This document shows, in pieces, positions 46,096-57,885 of a DNA stretch of 64,000 bases. The translations under genes and the position numbers were made by a program. The notes under the pieces are model-generated. The model saw only the letters and a program-made list of their open reading frames with translations. It did no database searches and was not told the DNA's origin. The stretch's first letter is position 1; each line of letters opens with the position of its first letter. The DNA comes from Anagrus nilaparvatae (Eukaryota > Arthropoda > Insecta > Hymenoptera > Mymaridae): positions 6,528,501 to 6,592,500 of the forward strand of contig JAKSXM010000237.1 in the NCBI GenBank assembly GCA_022575985.1. The letters run 5' to 3'.

Positions 46096-48689
46096 GGCGG
46101 TATGAAAGCGCGCGATTTTTTTGCAAATTTGTTTGATGCCAACATTTAGTAAAAATTTTCTAAAATTAATTTTCTTTTTAAATTTTCTTGAAAAAATATT
46201 CTTTATCATTAAAATTTTTTTTTAATTAAAAATTCACAATATTAGCAATTAGTATATATTTTTTGTAAAGCAAATTTAAAATATTATTAGTTAATATTTA
46301 AAAGTCCACGTGCTGCTTTATATTATAAAATCAAAATGAAAAAGTATTTTAATAATAGTACATGTTTTCCAAATCACATCTCAACACGTTTCTGAATTTT
46401 AAATTCAACTTTTTAAAGAAAAATATGAAGCAAAATTCACTATTTTTTTTTATTATATATAGTACACTTTGTACATCATGTCACCTTTTTATATTCACAG
46501 TTTGTATATATATATAAGCATCACGAAACATTTTTGTGTAATGCAAACCAGTGGTGTCACATGGCTACACCATCTCCAAACTTTTTGTAGAAAAAAAAGT
46601 ATTTTCCATTTTTCTTTTATTCTGTAGGTTCTGTTCCTGGGATGCCAAATGAATTGAAAGGATGTTGGATTAATTAATGAGTCACAATAACTTTACAGCA
46701 GTTAGCAAAATATTAAGTATTTATTATAGACGTTTATAAGTCGTCGTCTAAACGGATACTAAAGAGAGTATATACAAGATAAAAGAGGGGGCTCTCGAAC
46801 ACACACGCATATTACACTATATACATATATAAATTTATTTAGATAACAATGCGTTATGGTAATTTTTATGCAATACTGAATAACTATTGGTGAAAAAAGT
46901 CTAAAAAGCCTTGTTTTGACTTTAAAAAACTAATTTTTTTATTTTTAGTTTTTGTAAGCTATTTTTTCAATGAAAATGAAAACGAGCCATATTCAGACAC
47001 TGTTAAGAAACCAAATAAACACATAGCAAAGTTATTTTTTTATGTACTTTTTTATACCACGACCTGTTTTTTATATAAAATAAAATATTTGCGAAATTTT
47101 TTTTAAATATCGCAAATATCATATTTATACACCCTGGTTACACATCTCAACCTAGAAACAATGCCCGACTGAGAAATATTGGCAGTAAAATATGGAATAT
47201 TTGGCAAACGAAGAAACTCGGGTGTTGGTGTATAATAAGATTAAGTATAATTTAAGTAATGTAACGTGGTAATAATGCATAAAATTATTATATTTCAAAT
47301 AAATCTATTGAGCCGCCAAAATAATTCTATAAACTTATTAATAAAAATTTTAAATAATACAAATAGATTCATCAAGATAACGACACTCGCACACAATGAC
47401 AAAAACCTGATCAAGTCAAGAAAAATAAGAAAGTGGGGAGAAGGAAAAAGCCGGAAGATCGCATCCCGGATCCTATCTACGCAAAAATAAAATAAAAAAT
47501 TCAAGTGATTTAAATCTATTAAAAAATCGTGAGAATATGTGCTTAAGAAAAAAAAACCAGATTGTTCTTATGTTAAAAATCAAGAAATTTAATATCGGTT
47601 TTAAATGGCGTGGTGCAAGAAACATTGTGAATGGATTTTTATTTTCTACAGGCGAAGCGCGAAAAATATCATAATTTTATAAGAAAAATTATTATTGATT
47701 TATTAGTTGCGTTACGTGGCTTAACTTGTCTAAAATGTGATTCGTGCTGAATAAAAATTAATTTTTAAATGAGTGATAAGCAGATCATGAACATAATAAA
47801 TTTAAAAGTGAATTAAAAAAAAAAATCGCAACAGATTTCAATTAAATTTATTAAAAAGAAAAATTGATAAATTAAAAAACTTTTGAATTTTCAAAATAAA
47901 AAATGTTCAAGTGACGTCATACAAAAGAAGAAAAAGGCGCGTTATTGTACCGCCCACTCAAAAAATTTCGCTTTTTCAATAACAGCTAGGCCCGATTCGG
48001 CGCGCGCAGTCCTTCTCTAAAATTAGAAGCTGCAGATATCAAACACGGGGATATAAACTAATACCGACGTGCATTCAAAGTCAGCGGGAGAAGTACAAAT
48101 CAGTGATGGCGGCTTTTCATTTTTTATGATCACAAGATGGAAGACGAGGCGTTTTATCGACACGCACAATGCAAATCATCTCAATATAATAGCCGCCTAG
48201 CAGATGCCACTACAAATTTCGGTTTCAAAAAAAAGATATTGCTTTAAAATTAATGAAATTTAATTTATTGGTAATGATTGCTTTTAAATGTATTTTTTAT
48301 TTGAGAGTAATTAATTTTACATTAAAAATAAAATATTTTTATTTATGCTGCAAAATTTAAAATTAATTATGGTGTATAAAAAATGTAATTACTTGTGATA
48401 TATTAATACCCATTATATTAAATTAAATTTCTTTATAAAAATATTATTAAAAAATTGTTATTATTGTTCATATTTGCTATTTTATTATTATTATTTTGTA
48501 TAACTTCATGAAATCAAATTCAATTTTTGTTTATCTATTACTTAAAAAATTATGAATTACATTTAGGAGAAAAGTGGAGCTATATGTGTGAGTGTATATA
48601 TGTTTAAAAAATTATTAAAATTATTTCTTAATATAAATTTAATCTTATTACTATCCTGTATTGAGTGAATAGCCCTGCATAAAAGATAA
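46096..48689. other. AT-rich sequence with one GC-richer patch; no gene recognised
   Basis: 46640-46830 resembles a decayed solo LTR (TTTATTATAGACGTTTATAA) but no termini could be set. 47890-48230 is GC-richer, with GGCGCGCGCAG and GATGGCGGC words; it could be a promoter-like patch or TE debris. Elsewhere only A/T-rich text. Confidence 0.4.
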
Positions 48690-49863
48690 CCATTTTTGTC
48701 AGGTGTAAGAGTTTTATATAGAAAATATATGTGTAAATTTCAAGCATATTTAGATCACAATCTCCCTAATAATACTAATTCAGTTGCTCAAACACAGCTT
48801 AGACCTCAGATAATAACACTAGGCAATTAAAGGTTGCCACCCTTAAATATACACCATTTTAGCGGTAATTGTACTACTTAGGAAGCTTTTAGGGACATGT
48901 TAACATCCTCAGTAATTAACAGAAAGAATTACTCAAACGCAGCAAAATTGCACCAGCTAATTTCTATTTTAAGGGGATGCTGATACTATAGCTGCCTCAT
49001 ACCAACCGACTGATGCAAATTTAGAAATAGTTTGGAGTAAGCTTAATGAGAGGTATTAAGTAAAAAAAAGAATTGTCTATGCTCATATAGCTAATTTGTA
49101 CTCCCTTAAGCCTATTATCAAACCTTCATCAATTGAGTTATTAAAAATTCTGTCCCCTCTTTTAAATTTGAAAGGGTTAAATAGGGCAGAAGGTTCTTGG
49201 GATGATCTAATTATGCTTCATATTTTGAGCTTAATAGATAACGACTTTCGTAAACAATAGGAAATGTACTATTTAGGCAAAACCTATTTTAACACTTTAG
49301 CCCATCCTATTAATAATGATGATAATGCTTCTGTGAATGTAAAGGCTATTTCTGAGCCTCCTACTTTAGCGACATTATTAGAGTTCATAGAAAATCAAAT
49401 TATCATGCTAGAGTCAATTGAAGAAGCTAGTAGTAGTCAGACTAGCAAGTTTTTTGATTTCAATAAAAATAAAAATGCAAATAATTCCAATAATTTTGCT
49501 AACGTTTTCAATACTAAAGTTAATAATAAAAATAGATAAAATCAAAATTTGAAAAATAACAACAATGATTGCATTATTTGCATTGCTAATCATTTTTTCC
49601 TATTTTTCTCAGATTATAAAAAAAAATCTCCTAGTCAGAGAAAAGAAATAGTGAGCAAAAATAAAAGATGTTTCAATTGTTTAGGTGCACACTTCGTATC
49701 AGATTGCAAACCTACAAAAAAGTGTACCATTTGTAAGCAAAAACACCATACATCTGTACACATAAAAGGTTATCAAAAGAATACTAAAAATAGTAAAACT
49801 GATACAACTAATTCAGCTCATAGTTCTAATAAAGAAGTAGCTGTTAACAAATGCATTATCAAC
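48690..49863 (+). pseudogene. gag: BEL/Pao retrotransposon gag
   Basis: Translation gives RLPPLNIHHFSGN, EAFRDMLTSSVINRKNYSNA and KLHQLISILRGDADTIAASY. Then come NLEIVWSKLNERY and, after a frameshift before 49250, LATLLEFIENQIIMLES. This is the capsid-type (DUF1759) region of BEL/Pao gag. The nucleocapsid follows: RCFNCLGAHFVSDCKPTKKC and TICKQKHHTSVH (49665-49760), the paired knuckles typical of the family. Stops lie near 48835, at 49258 and 49537. Gag would form the particle in cytoplasm. Confidence 0.83.
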
Positions 49864-50410
49864 TAATTCTTTACAACCAAATATTAAACTTTTTTTGGTG
49901 ACAGCTATAGTCAAATTATGTTCAAAAAATGGACTGGAAGTATTGGCAAGAGCGCTAATTAACCAGTGCTATCAAACCTCATTTATCAGTACATCCTTAT
50001 ATAAGAAATTGTGTTATAAAAAAGAACCTGCTTAACTGCCTGTATCAGGTATTGGTAGTATCAGGTATTGATGGTAAGAATGATCTATTGGTGGTAAGAA
50101 TGTTTGCTCAAATATGGCAAATCTTCAAGTTAGACTAGTTAGATTAGGTTTATTCTGACTTTGTGATTAACGTAGAGGCTTTTATTATACCAACAACGTC
50201 TAAATCACCTAATTCAAATATTAAACTTATTTAATTTTCTCATCTCAACCATTTGCAAATAGCTGATCCTGGATTTGCTAGAAAGGGTCGCATAGATTTA
50301 TTATTTAGTACAATTTCTTACTCCTCTATAATTATTGGTAAAACAGGTAGGGGAAAGGAGCATAAAACTATTGCAAACAGCTCAAAGCTTGTGTTTTGTA
50401 TTGATATTAA
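49864..50410 (+). pseudogene. BEL/Pao protease region
   Basis: LFLVTAIVKLCSKNGLEVLA, then RALINQCYQTSFISTSLYKK and PVSGIG match the aspartic protease (DUF1758) that follows gag, but the catalytic DSGS is altered to a non-catalytic INQC. Further on, FSHLNHLQIADPGFARKGRI and DLLFSTISYSSIIIGK match the conserved stretch leading towards RT. The element breaks at about 50410; RT and RNase H are missing. Confidence 0.75.
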
Positions 50411-50919
50411 TTAGAGGTTAATTAGTGGAATATTGGAATGGATGCCAGTGGATACAAAATAATAATTGATACTGTGTGATTAATATGTTGATAATATGAT
50501 TTATTAAACGATTGTACTGGTATACGGCTGAGTGCGTACTGTCCAATGACAGGTAGCACTTGATATTACCTATCTCTTTCTAATATATACAATAAGGCAT
50601 GTTTACATATTATAATACAAAAAACGTATATTTACAATAATTTACAAAACGGAACATTCTCCCGGTAAAATTTTTTATCTGGGTAAAAATTATTAATTTA
50701 ATATAAAAAGAATTTAAGAATTAAAATATTATTTACAAACAATTTTTTTTTAAATAATATTATTAAGTGTTTTTAAAAAGTCTAATAATTTATATACATA
50801 TTGTAGATTTGTATCTTCAAAATTTAAAATATTAATATGAAGATATTTAGATATCTTCTTTATAAAAATATGAGTTTATGTATACAATGAAAATGAATAC
50901 AACAATATTAAAGAACATA
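50411..50919. other. AT-rich filler inside the BEL/Pao remnant
   Basis: No coding frame. A patch at 50440-50600 (GGATGCCAGTGGATACAAAA, TACTGTCCAATGACAGGTAG) looks like decayed LTR sequence but has no partner in the window. Confidence 0.4.
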
Positions 50920-51471
50920 TAATGTGGAATACGAAGCAGATGATCTTACCGACGACCAACGCGGTTTTCGTGAGAGGCCTTCCACGATCAGCGCCATCGA
51001 GGAGGTCGTGAAGGTGGTTATGAGGGCCAGACAAGTGCGGCCGGATATTAAACCGGACGTCCTGCTTGTCACGTTGGATGTGAAAAACGCATTCAACTCG
51101 GCTAAGTGGGACGATATGTTGCACTCCCTCGAGCAGGTATTCAGAGTTCCGGATTATCTGAGAAATATACTCAGAGATAACCTCCGGGACCGATACCTGC
51201 GCTGTGACACGCTCGATGGCACAAGAGGTAAAGTATTAAGCGCAGGCATAGCGCAGGGTTCAGTTCTGGGCCCTGATCTGTGGAATGCCTTTTACGACGG
51301 CTTGCTAAAGATTGAGCTTCCAGATGGATGCTCCATGATCGGATACGCGGATGACCTTACTCTAACCATAACAGCTCGAGAGACAGAGGACCAGCAGCAT
51401 ACCTTGGATGAGGCCATGCGCCTTATTAATAACTGGATGTCAGATCACGGACTAAGACTGGCAGTTCTGAA
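50920..51471 (+). pseudogene. R1-clade LINE fragment E1: RT palm
   Basis: The open frame reads ADDLTDDQRGFRERPSTISA, VLLVTLDVKNAFNSAKWDDM, GIAQGSVLGPDLWNAFYDGL and MIGYADDLTLTITARETEDQ. The palm aspartate (LDVKNAF) and YADD box are intact. It is truncated at both ends, at DHGLRLAVL on the right, where an AT microsatellite starts. It belongs to the same subfamily as copies at 52950 and 63308 (about 95 per cent identical by eye). It sits where the BEL/Pao RT should be but is unrelated to it. Confidence 0.87.
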
Positions 51472-51560
51472 TGATGATTATATTATTATATTATATTATA
51501 TTATATTATATATTATTATTATATATTATATAATTATTATATTATATTATTATTATATAT
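51472..51560. repeat. AT-type microsatellite
   Basis: TATTATATTATA-type repeats fill the joint between the R1 fragment and the BEL/Pao integrase part. Confidence 0.8.
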
Positions 51561-52560
51561 TCTCAGATATTTATATTTATGGAGTCATATTAGGTTAAAT
51601 GATAATCCAACTGATTGGGTATCCAGGGGTTTGCCTCCGGATAAGTTACAGGCCTTTTCTATTTGGTAGGAAGGGGGTATAATAGCCAATAGACCAATAG
51701 ACGTAGAAAATAGTATTTTGCGCAAGTCAGTAAATCTTTTAAATGTGGATTGTGGGATTCCATAGAAACTAAAAAAGTAATTATATGGAACCTGGTCGAT
51801 AGGAACTCTTCTCTACCCAAACTTCTAAGACTTACAGCTTATGTGGTTAGATTTATCGATAAAGTACTCACTAAAAGTAAAATTAATTTATAAAAAAGTT
51901 CTAATATATTTAATAACAATTGGTTTACTGTAAAATACTATGTATATAGGTCTCCGCAAATTGGTTTATGTTCATGAACTAGTAAAAGCTAGAATACTAT
52001 GGACCTATTTAGTTCAACAAAGTTATTTTTCTAAAGACTTCAAATTAATCTCAAATAGTAAAAAACCGGATAATTTGAATTTACGTCTTCTAGATCCATT
52101 TTTCGATCAGAAATGGTTTTGATTGGGTGATCGTGTTCATGTATCTTTACTCGATTTTGAACAATAGCATTCTTGAATTTTGCCAACTAACTTCGTTTTC
52201 CAAGCTTTAGTTGATTTTTATCATGAAAAAACTTTAAATGATGGTGTACGTCTGACACTTTTGACATTAAGGCAAGAATTGTGGAGAATTAAAGGTAGAT
52301 AGTGTAATACTTGTATTCGATATAAAGCAAACACTTTGAGTTAAAAAATGAGAATACTTTCCTCTTGCAAAGTCACTCGCCCTGATAAACCGTTTAGAGT
52401 ACGTAAAGTAGACTATGCGGGTATTTTCGATACCCATAGATACAGAGGTCACGGTGCACACAAGTAACTTTAAAAATCATTCATAGCTGTTTTTGTGTGC
52501 ATGAACACAAAAGCAGTACACTTAGAGCTAGTAACGGGAGACTAAGGATTCACCTCTATA
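51561..52560 (+). pseudogene. BEL/Pao pol 3' part: RNase H end and integrase
   Basis: The translation resumes with DNPTDWVSRGLPPDKLQAFS (the conserved NPAD-SRG stretch after RNase H). Later come LISNSKKPDNLNLRLLDPFF, then HEKTLNDGVRLTLLTLRQEL (integrase zinc region) and CNTCIRYKANTLS. The catalytic core follows with PDKPFRVRKVDYAGIFDTHR and AVFVCMNTKAVHLELVTGD (52380-52550). VDYAG holds the first catalytic aspartate and the TKAVHLEL block is a family hallmark. Stops and frameshifts are many. It ends before the last catalytic glutamate. Confidence 0.82.
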
Positions 52561-52800
52561 TGTGACTATTCAATATGGTCGTGTCTAAAACACAATTTCA
52601 CCTCTATACTTGGAAATATTGGATAATCGTGCATTAAAAAACAAACATTTTTATACAACTCCCCAAAAAGAAAAAATACTCCTCAAAAAAAAAATTAACT
52701 CAAGCATTTATACATGTAGACACAATTTCACCTCTATACTTAGATATACAAGGTAATCGTGCCAAAAAAATACTTTTTTATAAAACTCTCCCAAAAAATT
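52540..52800. repeat. Tandem duplication, about 130 bp unit
   Basis: CACAATTTCACCTCTATACT followed by GGAAATATTGGATAATCGTG or a close variant begins at about 52589 and 52719. A shorter relative begins at 52549. Lies downstream of the BEL/Pao integrase. Confidence 0.7.
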
Positions 52801-52949
52801 TTCACAGTTATACATGAAAGTCAATAGTTGAGAAATAATATTATTTTCTCATACATATAAACTAGAAACATTCAAATATATGATATACAATAAAATATTA
52901 TAGCAGCGCGTAACTTGAGAAGATATTCATAGCTACTATGTAATCAAGG

Positions 52950-54101
52950 TTGCACTCCCTCGAGCAGGTATTCAGAGTTCCGGATTATCTGAGAAATATA
53001 CTCAGAGATTACCTCCGGGACCGATACCTGCGCTGGGACACGCTCGATGGCACAAGAGGTAAAGTATTAAGCGCAGGCATAGCGCAGGGTTCAGTTCTGG
53101 GTCCTGATCTGTGGAATGCCTTTTACGACGGCTTGCTAAAGATTGAGCTTCCGGATGGATGCTCCATGATCGGATGCGCGGATGACGTTGCTCTAACCAT
53201 AACAGCTCGAGAGCCAGAGGACCAGCAGAATACCTTGGATGAAGCCATGCGCCTTATCAATAGCTGGATGTCGGATCACGGACTAAGACTGGCAGTCCCG
53301 AAAACGGAGATTGACCTTCTGACCCGGAGAAGGGTTGATACCATATTCGGCGTCAGCTTTGATGACGGAGGTAATCCCCTTATTATCCAGACCAAACCAT
53401 CGGTCAAATATTTGAGGGTCTTCTTGGATAACAAGTTGACCTACAATAGACAATTCCAGCAGGCCTGCGAAAAGGCTGGCCGGGTGACAAAATCCCTCTC
53501 GTGGCTAATGACGAACATCGGCGGTCCCAGATCAGAGAAGAGGAGGCTGTTGATGACGACAGTCAACTCCATCTTGCTCTACGGTGGAGAGGTGTGGGCG
53601 GACAACGTCCGCATAAAAAAGTACTGCAAGAAACTAAAGGCAGTACAGAGGCAGGGGGCACTTCTAATCGCTTGCTCGTACAAGACACTATCAGAGCCAG
53701 CGATCCAGGTGGTGGCTCGGGTGATTCCCAGCGACCTGCTTGCCTTGGAAAGGCAGGCGATCTATAACCGTGGGGAAGAAGAGCGCGACGTAGCTTCCGT
53801 TTGCGCTCGCTCCCACACACTGGAATGCTGGCAGTATAGGTGGAATGGTGACCCGAGGGGACGTTGGACGCACCGCCTTATCATTGATTTGAAAAGCTGG
53901 ATGAACCGTGATCATGGAGAGGTAGACTTCTACCTCACACAGTTCCTAACTGGTCACGGTTATTTCCGCGATATGTTTTTCAAGTGGAGCAAGTTGACAT
54001 CTCCGGAATGCTTGTATTGCCCGGGCGAGCTGGATACCGCTGAGCACACTTTTTTTGGGTGTCCTCGCTTCGCTGAAGGGCGACCGCCCTTCGATGAATG
54101 A
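52950..54101 (+). pseudogene. R1-clade LINE E2 ORF2 C-terminal part (RT to zinc domain)
   Basis: The open frame has 383 codons. RT blocks include LHSLEQVFRVPDYLRNILRD, GIAQGSVLGPDLWNAFYDGL and MIGCADDVALTITAREPEDQ. The C-terminal part has RQGALLIACSYKTLSEPAIQ, LTGHGYFRDMFFKWSKLTSP and the zinc motif CLYCPGELDTAEHTFFGCPR. It stops at 54099. The catalytic box is CADD here, whereas E1 and E3 have YADD; loss of the tyrosine should cripple the RT. The frame has no native start because the insertion is 5'-truncated; the first codon is TTG (Leu). Confidence 0.88.
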
Positions 54102-54511
54102 AGGCCGGAAGTAGTCGTCCCGGAAATGCTGCGCAGTGCCGCTAACTGGTACAGTGTGGCAGAGTACGTACGGGAGACACTGATTGGAAAAAAGGTTTCC
54201 TCTCGTAGGAATCTCCTCCTTTATTGACAGGGTACTGCGAAGAAATGCCTTGGCTTCATTGTTTCCGGACCGAAGTAATACCTAAACAGAGAGTCCCGGT
54301 CCGGATTCTATGATATTGTCATAAATGCAGGAGGGTGGGGAGTTTAGTGGGTATTGTAATTCCTCAATAATGTATATCTGGGCAACCCCAGATACAAATT
54401 TGAGGTTGAGTCCCACATAACCATACAGTACGCGTGTATGGTATGCGTAAATGCATTCTCCTCGTCCTACGAAAAAGGCCCCTTCTTGAAGGGGCCCAAA
54501 AAAAAAAAAAA
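54102..54511 (+). other. R1-clade LINE E2 3' UTR, hairpin and poly(A)
   Basis: About 400 bp of GC-richer sequence ends in a perfect 9-bp-stem hairpin (GGCCCCTTC-TT-GAAGGGGCC, 54477-54496) and an A-run. The terminal hairpin may be the structure the RT recognises to start copying; that role is inferred. Confidence 0.7.
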
Positions 54512-54523
54512 ATGTAATCAAGG

Positions 54524-54854
54524 TAAGAAATTATAAAATACATTTGCTATCAAATATTTATATAAGGTCTTCCACCTACATTACTTTAAAAAATTTACCA
54601 AGGTTACTTCCGGAATACATTATGTAAATATATACAAGACTTATTCACAACGTTATTTTCACAAGATTTTTGGGTGCTCTCCTATAGTACCAATAATACT
54701 ACTTGTGTTTTATGGTACTGACTTCAATATTGTAGTTAACTTAATAAATAACAACCATAGTGTAAAAAACAGCATAGAATTCATAAATAAAATCAAAAAT
54801 ATAAATTTAAAGAAAGCATATAAAATTCATTCGAAATTCATCAAAAATCATTCG
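54524..54854. other. AT-rich sequence, no gene recognised
   Basis: Likely flank of the Penelope-like element downstream. A few coding-like residues appear near 54800 but no motif is present before 54855. Confidence 0.4.
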
Positions 54855-55880
54855 AAATAGTCAGTTTATTTACAAATATTCCAGTCACAGAAATAATAGC
54901 TTTACTGAAAGAAAACAGAATGAATAATAATAAGCTCAATGATCAACAAATAAATGAAATAATTAAACTATTAACAACAAAATTATCACAGAATTATATC
55001 ACCATTAGTAAAAAATTTTAATACACAAAATAAAGGCTTGGCAATGGGCTCACCATTATCCAATTTTCTAGCTGACATTTACCTAAACCAGTATGGACAA
55101 AAATATTTTTTTTCAAACAATAATATTTACACAAAAAACATTATTTCATACTCACGATATATGGATGATACTTTCATCATATACAATTGCATCAATAGAT
55201 AACTAGACATCTTAAAAGCATATTTAAACAGTGACAATAATAATATACAGTTTACACTGGAATTAGAACCCTACTCGAAGAAAATGGCCAGCTTCAACGC
55301 CTTCGTACACAGATCACTCCCTTTTCTACTTAGCCAAGATAACTACTATATTGAAGTCAGTACCATAAAACACATAACAATAGCCAATGGATATAACAGC
55401 AATATAATAGAAAAATTAGTCTACAAACACAAAAATCGCATCATGTACGGTAACCATACTCCTTTTATTCTCATGAATAATTTCAAAAAATTTAACTACC
55501 GAGTCAGTTTTCAAACTAATAATAAAATATCCAAGTAACTCAGGAATACTCATAATATACCTTTAGAAGAAAAATCGGGCATATATAAGCTTTATTGTGA
55601 CAACTGCGAATCCTTTAACATCGGTCAAACTCGCAGAAAATTCTCAGCAAGATACACGGAACACATACCACCAAAAAATCCAAGAGTTCCCATAGGCGCT
55701 GAAAACCTAAAGTCAAACGTCGCTAAACAGATGATAAAAGAAAATCATAACTGGTCGAGTTCACAGAACAACTTAAAGCCACTGCACATATGCAATAAAA
55801 GAAATATTATGAATGCTTTCGGGGAATTTGAAATGTGTAAGGCATTTAAATTTCAATCATCACAAATTTTAAATGACTAG
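54855..55880 (+). pseudogene. Penelope-like element copy 2: RT plus GIY-YIG endonuclease
   Basis: SLFTNIPVTEIIALLKENR opens the RT in one frame. After a frameshift near 55015 it continues GLAMGSPLSNFLADIYLNQY, then SYSRYMDDTFIIY with the YMDD box at 55158-55169. The thumb has KMASFNAFVHRSLPFLLSQD and the endonuclease SGIYKLYCDNCESFNIGQTR with FSARYTEH. It ends SSQILND and TAG at 55878. Stops lie at 55200 and 55536. Penelope-like RTs prime at 3'-OH ends, and the GIY-YIG domain nicks the target. The second tyrosine of the motif is Asn here (NIGQ). The N-terminal part of the protein is missing. Confidence 0.87.
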
Positions 55881-56129
55881 TAAAATTTAAATCAAATTCC
55901 TTATATAATATAGCGATAAACATAAACAACAAGAACAATAATAATAATAATATCTAATAAACGGGCTTTAAATTTTTAAATTATTATTCTATCAAGCATG
56001 TTAAAATCAGGGTTTCACCAGCCTTTATAGCGCGCGCTCAAAATGTCAACACAGTGTTGTTTTGTGCAAATAAATATTTTATTTATAATATTTATTAAAC
56101 ATTTTGTCTTTTTTATGTAATTAGTGTTA

Positions 56130-56210
56130 AGTGCTAGTGTTTTAATACACCCTGATGATGGAACTATAATATAAGTTCCGAAACGCATCGGTTTTGACGT
56201 TAAACAGTTT
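56130..56210 (+). ncRNA. Hammerhead-like motif downstream of Penelope-like copy 2
   Basis: CTGATGA at 56152-56158 is followed by GGAACT/AGTTCC (56160-56165 with 56174-56179; one extra T at 56159), GAAAC at 56180 and ATC at 56187-56189. A three-pair start of stem I (ACC/GGT) and a distal TTTAA/TTAAA pairing (56141-56145 with 56200-56204) are possible. Hammerheads are known in the terminal repeats of Penelope-like elements. The ATC in place of GTC removes the C-G pair of stem III, so this copy is probably weak or dead. Confidence 0.5.
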
Positions 56211-56215
56211 TTATT

Positions 56216-56900
56216 ACATAAGCAAAAAATTTTTTTTTTTCTTATGTATATTTTTTGTTGAACATTACCATGCTAGTCATAATTTTTCATTATAGGTGGT
56301 GAAACATGCCGAAAAATCGAAAAAACCATTTAAAAAAATTTTTTTCTTTCATTTTTATAATAAAATAATTCTTAGCCATGTTAACCTTTTTAGACCTACC
56401 TGGGCTTGTTCGACGGGGAATCTAACGCACTTTTTGGAAATACTTTTTTCGCGCCCTCTACGGCCCTCCTTCTTCCGCCAGACGCTTAAAACTAGATTTT
56501 CAAAAAGTCAAAAAATTAAAAAAAAACGATTTTTTTTTAGCACGTTCACAGGTTTGCAAAAATTTTTTTTTTTTATGTATATTTTTTGTTGAAAATTACC
56601 ATATTGGTGATAATTTTTCGTTATAGGTGGCGGAACATGCCGAAAAATCGAAAAAACCATTTTTTCTTATTTTTTTCTTTCATCTTTATAATAACATAAC
56701 TCTTCAACATTTCAATCTTTTTCGACATACCTAGCCTTGTTTGATGGTGAATGAAATGAATTATTCGGAAACATTTATTTCACGCCCTCATTGTACGTCC
56801 CTTCCCCACCAGATACTTAAAACTAGAATTTCAAAAAGTCAAAAAATTGAAAAAACGTTGTTTTTCGAGCATGTTCAAGGGTTTAAAATCGTGGTTTTTA
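56216..56900. repeat. Two tandem units of about 345 bp
   Basis: Each unit starts TTTTATGTATATTTTTTGTTG or a close variant, then CATGCCGAAAAATCGAAAAA, TTTTTTTCTTTCAT, a CTTGTT..GA..GGGAATC region, CGCCCTC, and ends CAAAAAGTCAAAAAATTGAA. Units start near 56243 and 56574. Frames here are composition artefacts. Confidence 0.7.
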
Positions 56901-57609
56901 ATAAGTGGGATCCTTATGCTTTAAGCTATATAAAAAAAAAAAATTTTAATTTGAATATTCCGCGGCTGAAAATGGCGTAGCCAATCAGCAAGAACGATCA
57001 CCTTTGGAGGATCACCTTGATCACCTTGTGGAGCTATATAATTAGAGTGGTCTACTTATATGCCCTCTGCGTTAGAAGTGCGGCATCCTTCATTATACAA
57101 TATCTCTATAGTATAGTCCCCTTCCACTGCTCTGTAAACAATTTATGGCATATACACACACTCTTTGTTTTGGCGCGTGGATAATGTTATTGTTTATTTT
57201 GTTACATTTTTTAACATGCGAAACGTAAAAATAAGATATTATTCATCTCTTAAAAAATGAATAAAGCCTTATTGGATATAAATATTTAAAAAATATCTCT
57301 AAAACATTTAAAAATATCTCATAAGATATATAAAGTATCAATATTAAAATCTTTTTAAACAGTATAAGTGCATAGTGAGTAAGTACACAAATAAACAACA
57401 GGAATTTTATTTTTTATCATAATATCTATAACTTTTATTTTTAGATCAAAAAATTTTCTATGGTGAATGCAATTATTTGTTGTATTTATCTAAGTTTATG
57501 TATTCATAAAAGTAAATTATATTGAATTTGATTTAAGGTAAGTCTTTGAATATATTTTATTTTGATTTTAGTGCTATATAGATGTAATGTGTTTAATGAT
57601 AAATTCTTA
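56901..57609. other. AT-rich sequence before the transposase gene
   Basis: A moderately complex patch at 56960-57180 has AGGATCACCTTGATCACCTT and GTTTTGGCGCGTGG. It may include the 5' end of the following transposon, but no inverted terminus was matched to its far side. Confidence 0.4.
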
Positions 57610-57885
57610 TTATAGGTTATTTATGCTTATTTTTAATGAGTCAAATATGTCCAATGACTTAGGATCAGATACTTCTATTGAAGAAGAGGGACCTTCCAAA
57701 CGTCAGTGTTTAGATTCTTCAGTTAAAGCTTGTATAGTATGCAAAAAGTCCATTAAAAAGATGCAAAAAAAAAGATTTTTATTTTATAACCGAAAATAAA
57801 AAATTAGAATTTGAGATACTTTTAAAAATGTCTGTAAATATTGATGATATTAATTGTGTAAAGGATTATGCAAGGTTAAATAAGT
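57610..57885 (+). pseudogene. DDE/SWIM transposase gene, exon 1
   Basis: From MSNDLGSDTSIEEEGPSKRQ the frame gives ACIVCKKSIKK, half of a zinc-binding motif. A frameshift in an A-run near 57770 leads into NKKLEFEILLKMSVNIDDIN and CVKDYARLNK, ending at a good donor (AAGTAAGT at about 57886). The acidic serine-rich start and early Cys pair fit the N-terminal DNA-binding domain of such transposases. Linked to exon 2 across about 3 kb of intron that holds later insertions. Confidence 0.6.

Larger units (their letters stand above)
52938..54523 (+). mobile_element. Recent 5'-truncated R1-clade LINE insertion E2 with 12-bp target duplication
   Basis: ATGTAATCAAGG occurs at 52938-52949 and again at 54512-54523, bracketing LINE sequence that ends in an A-run at 54498-54511. 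This is the hallmark of target-primed reverse transcription with 5' truncation. The insert is 52950-54511. The short identical duplication and largely open frame suggest youth. R1-clade elements are often rDNA- or telomere-specific; this AT-rich site is not one of those targets. Confidence 0.92.

Noticed and set aside
53501..53915. Additional frames within the R1 E2 ORF2 region
   Set aside because: Shadows of the 383-codon RT frame on the same and opposite strands.
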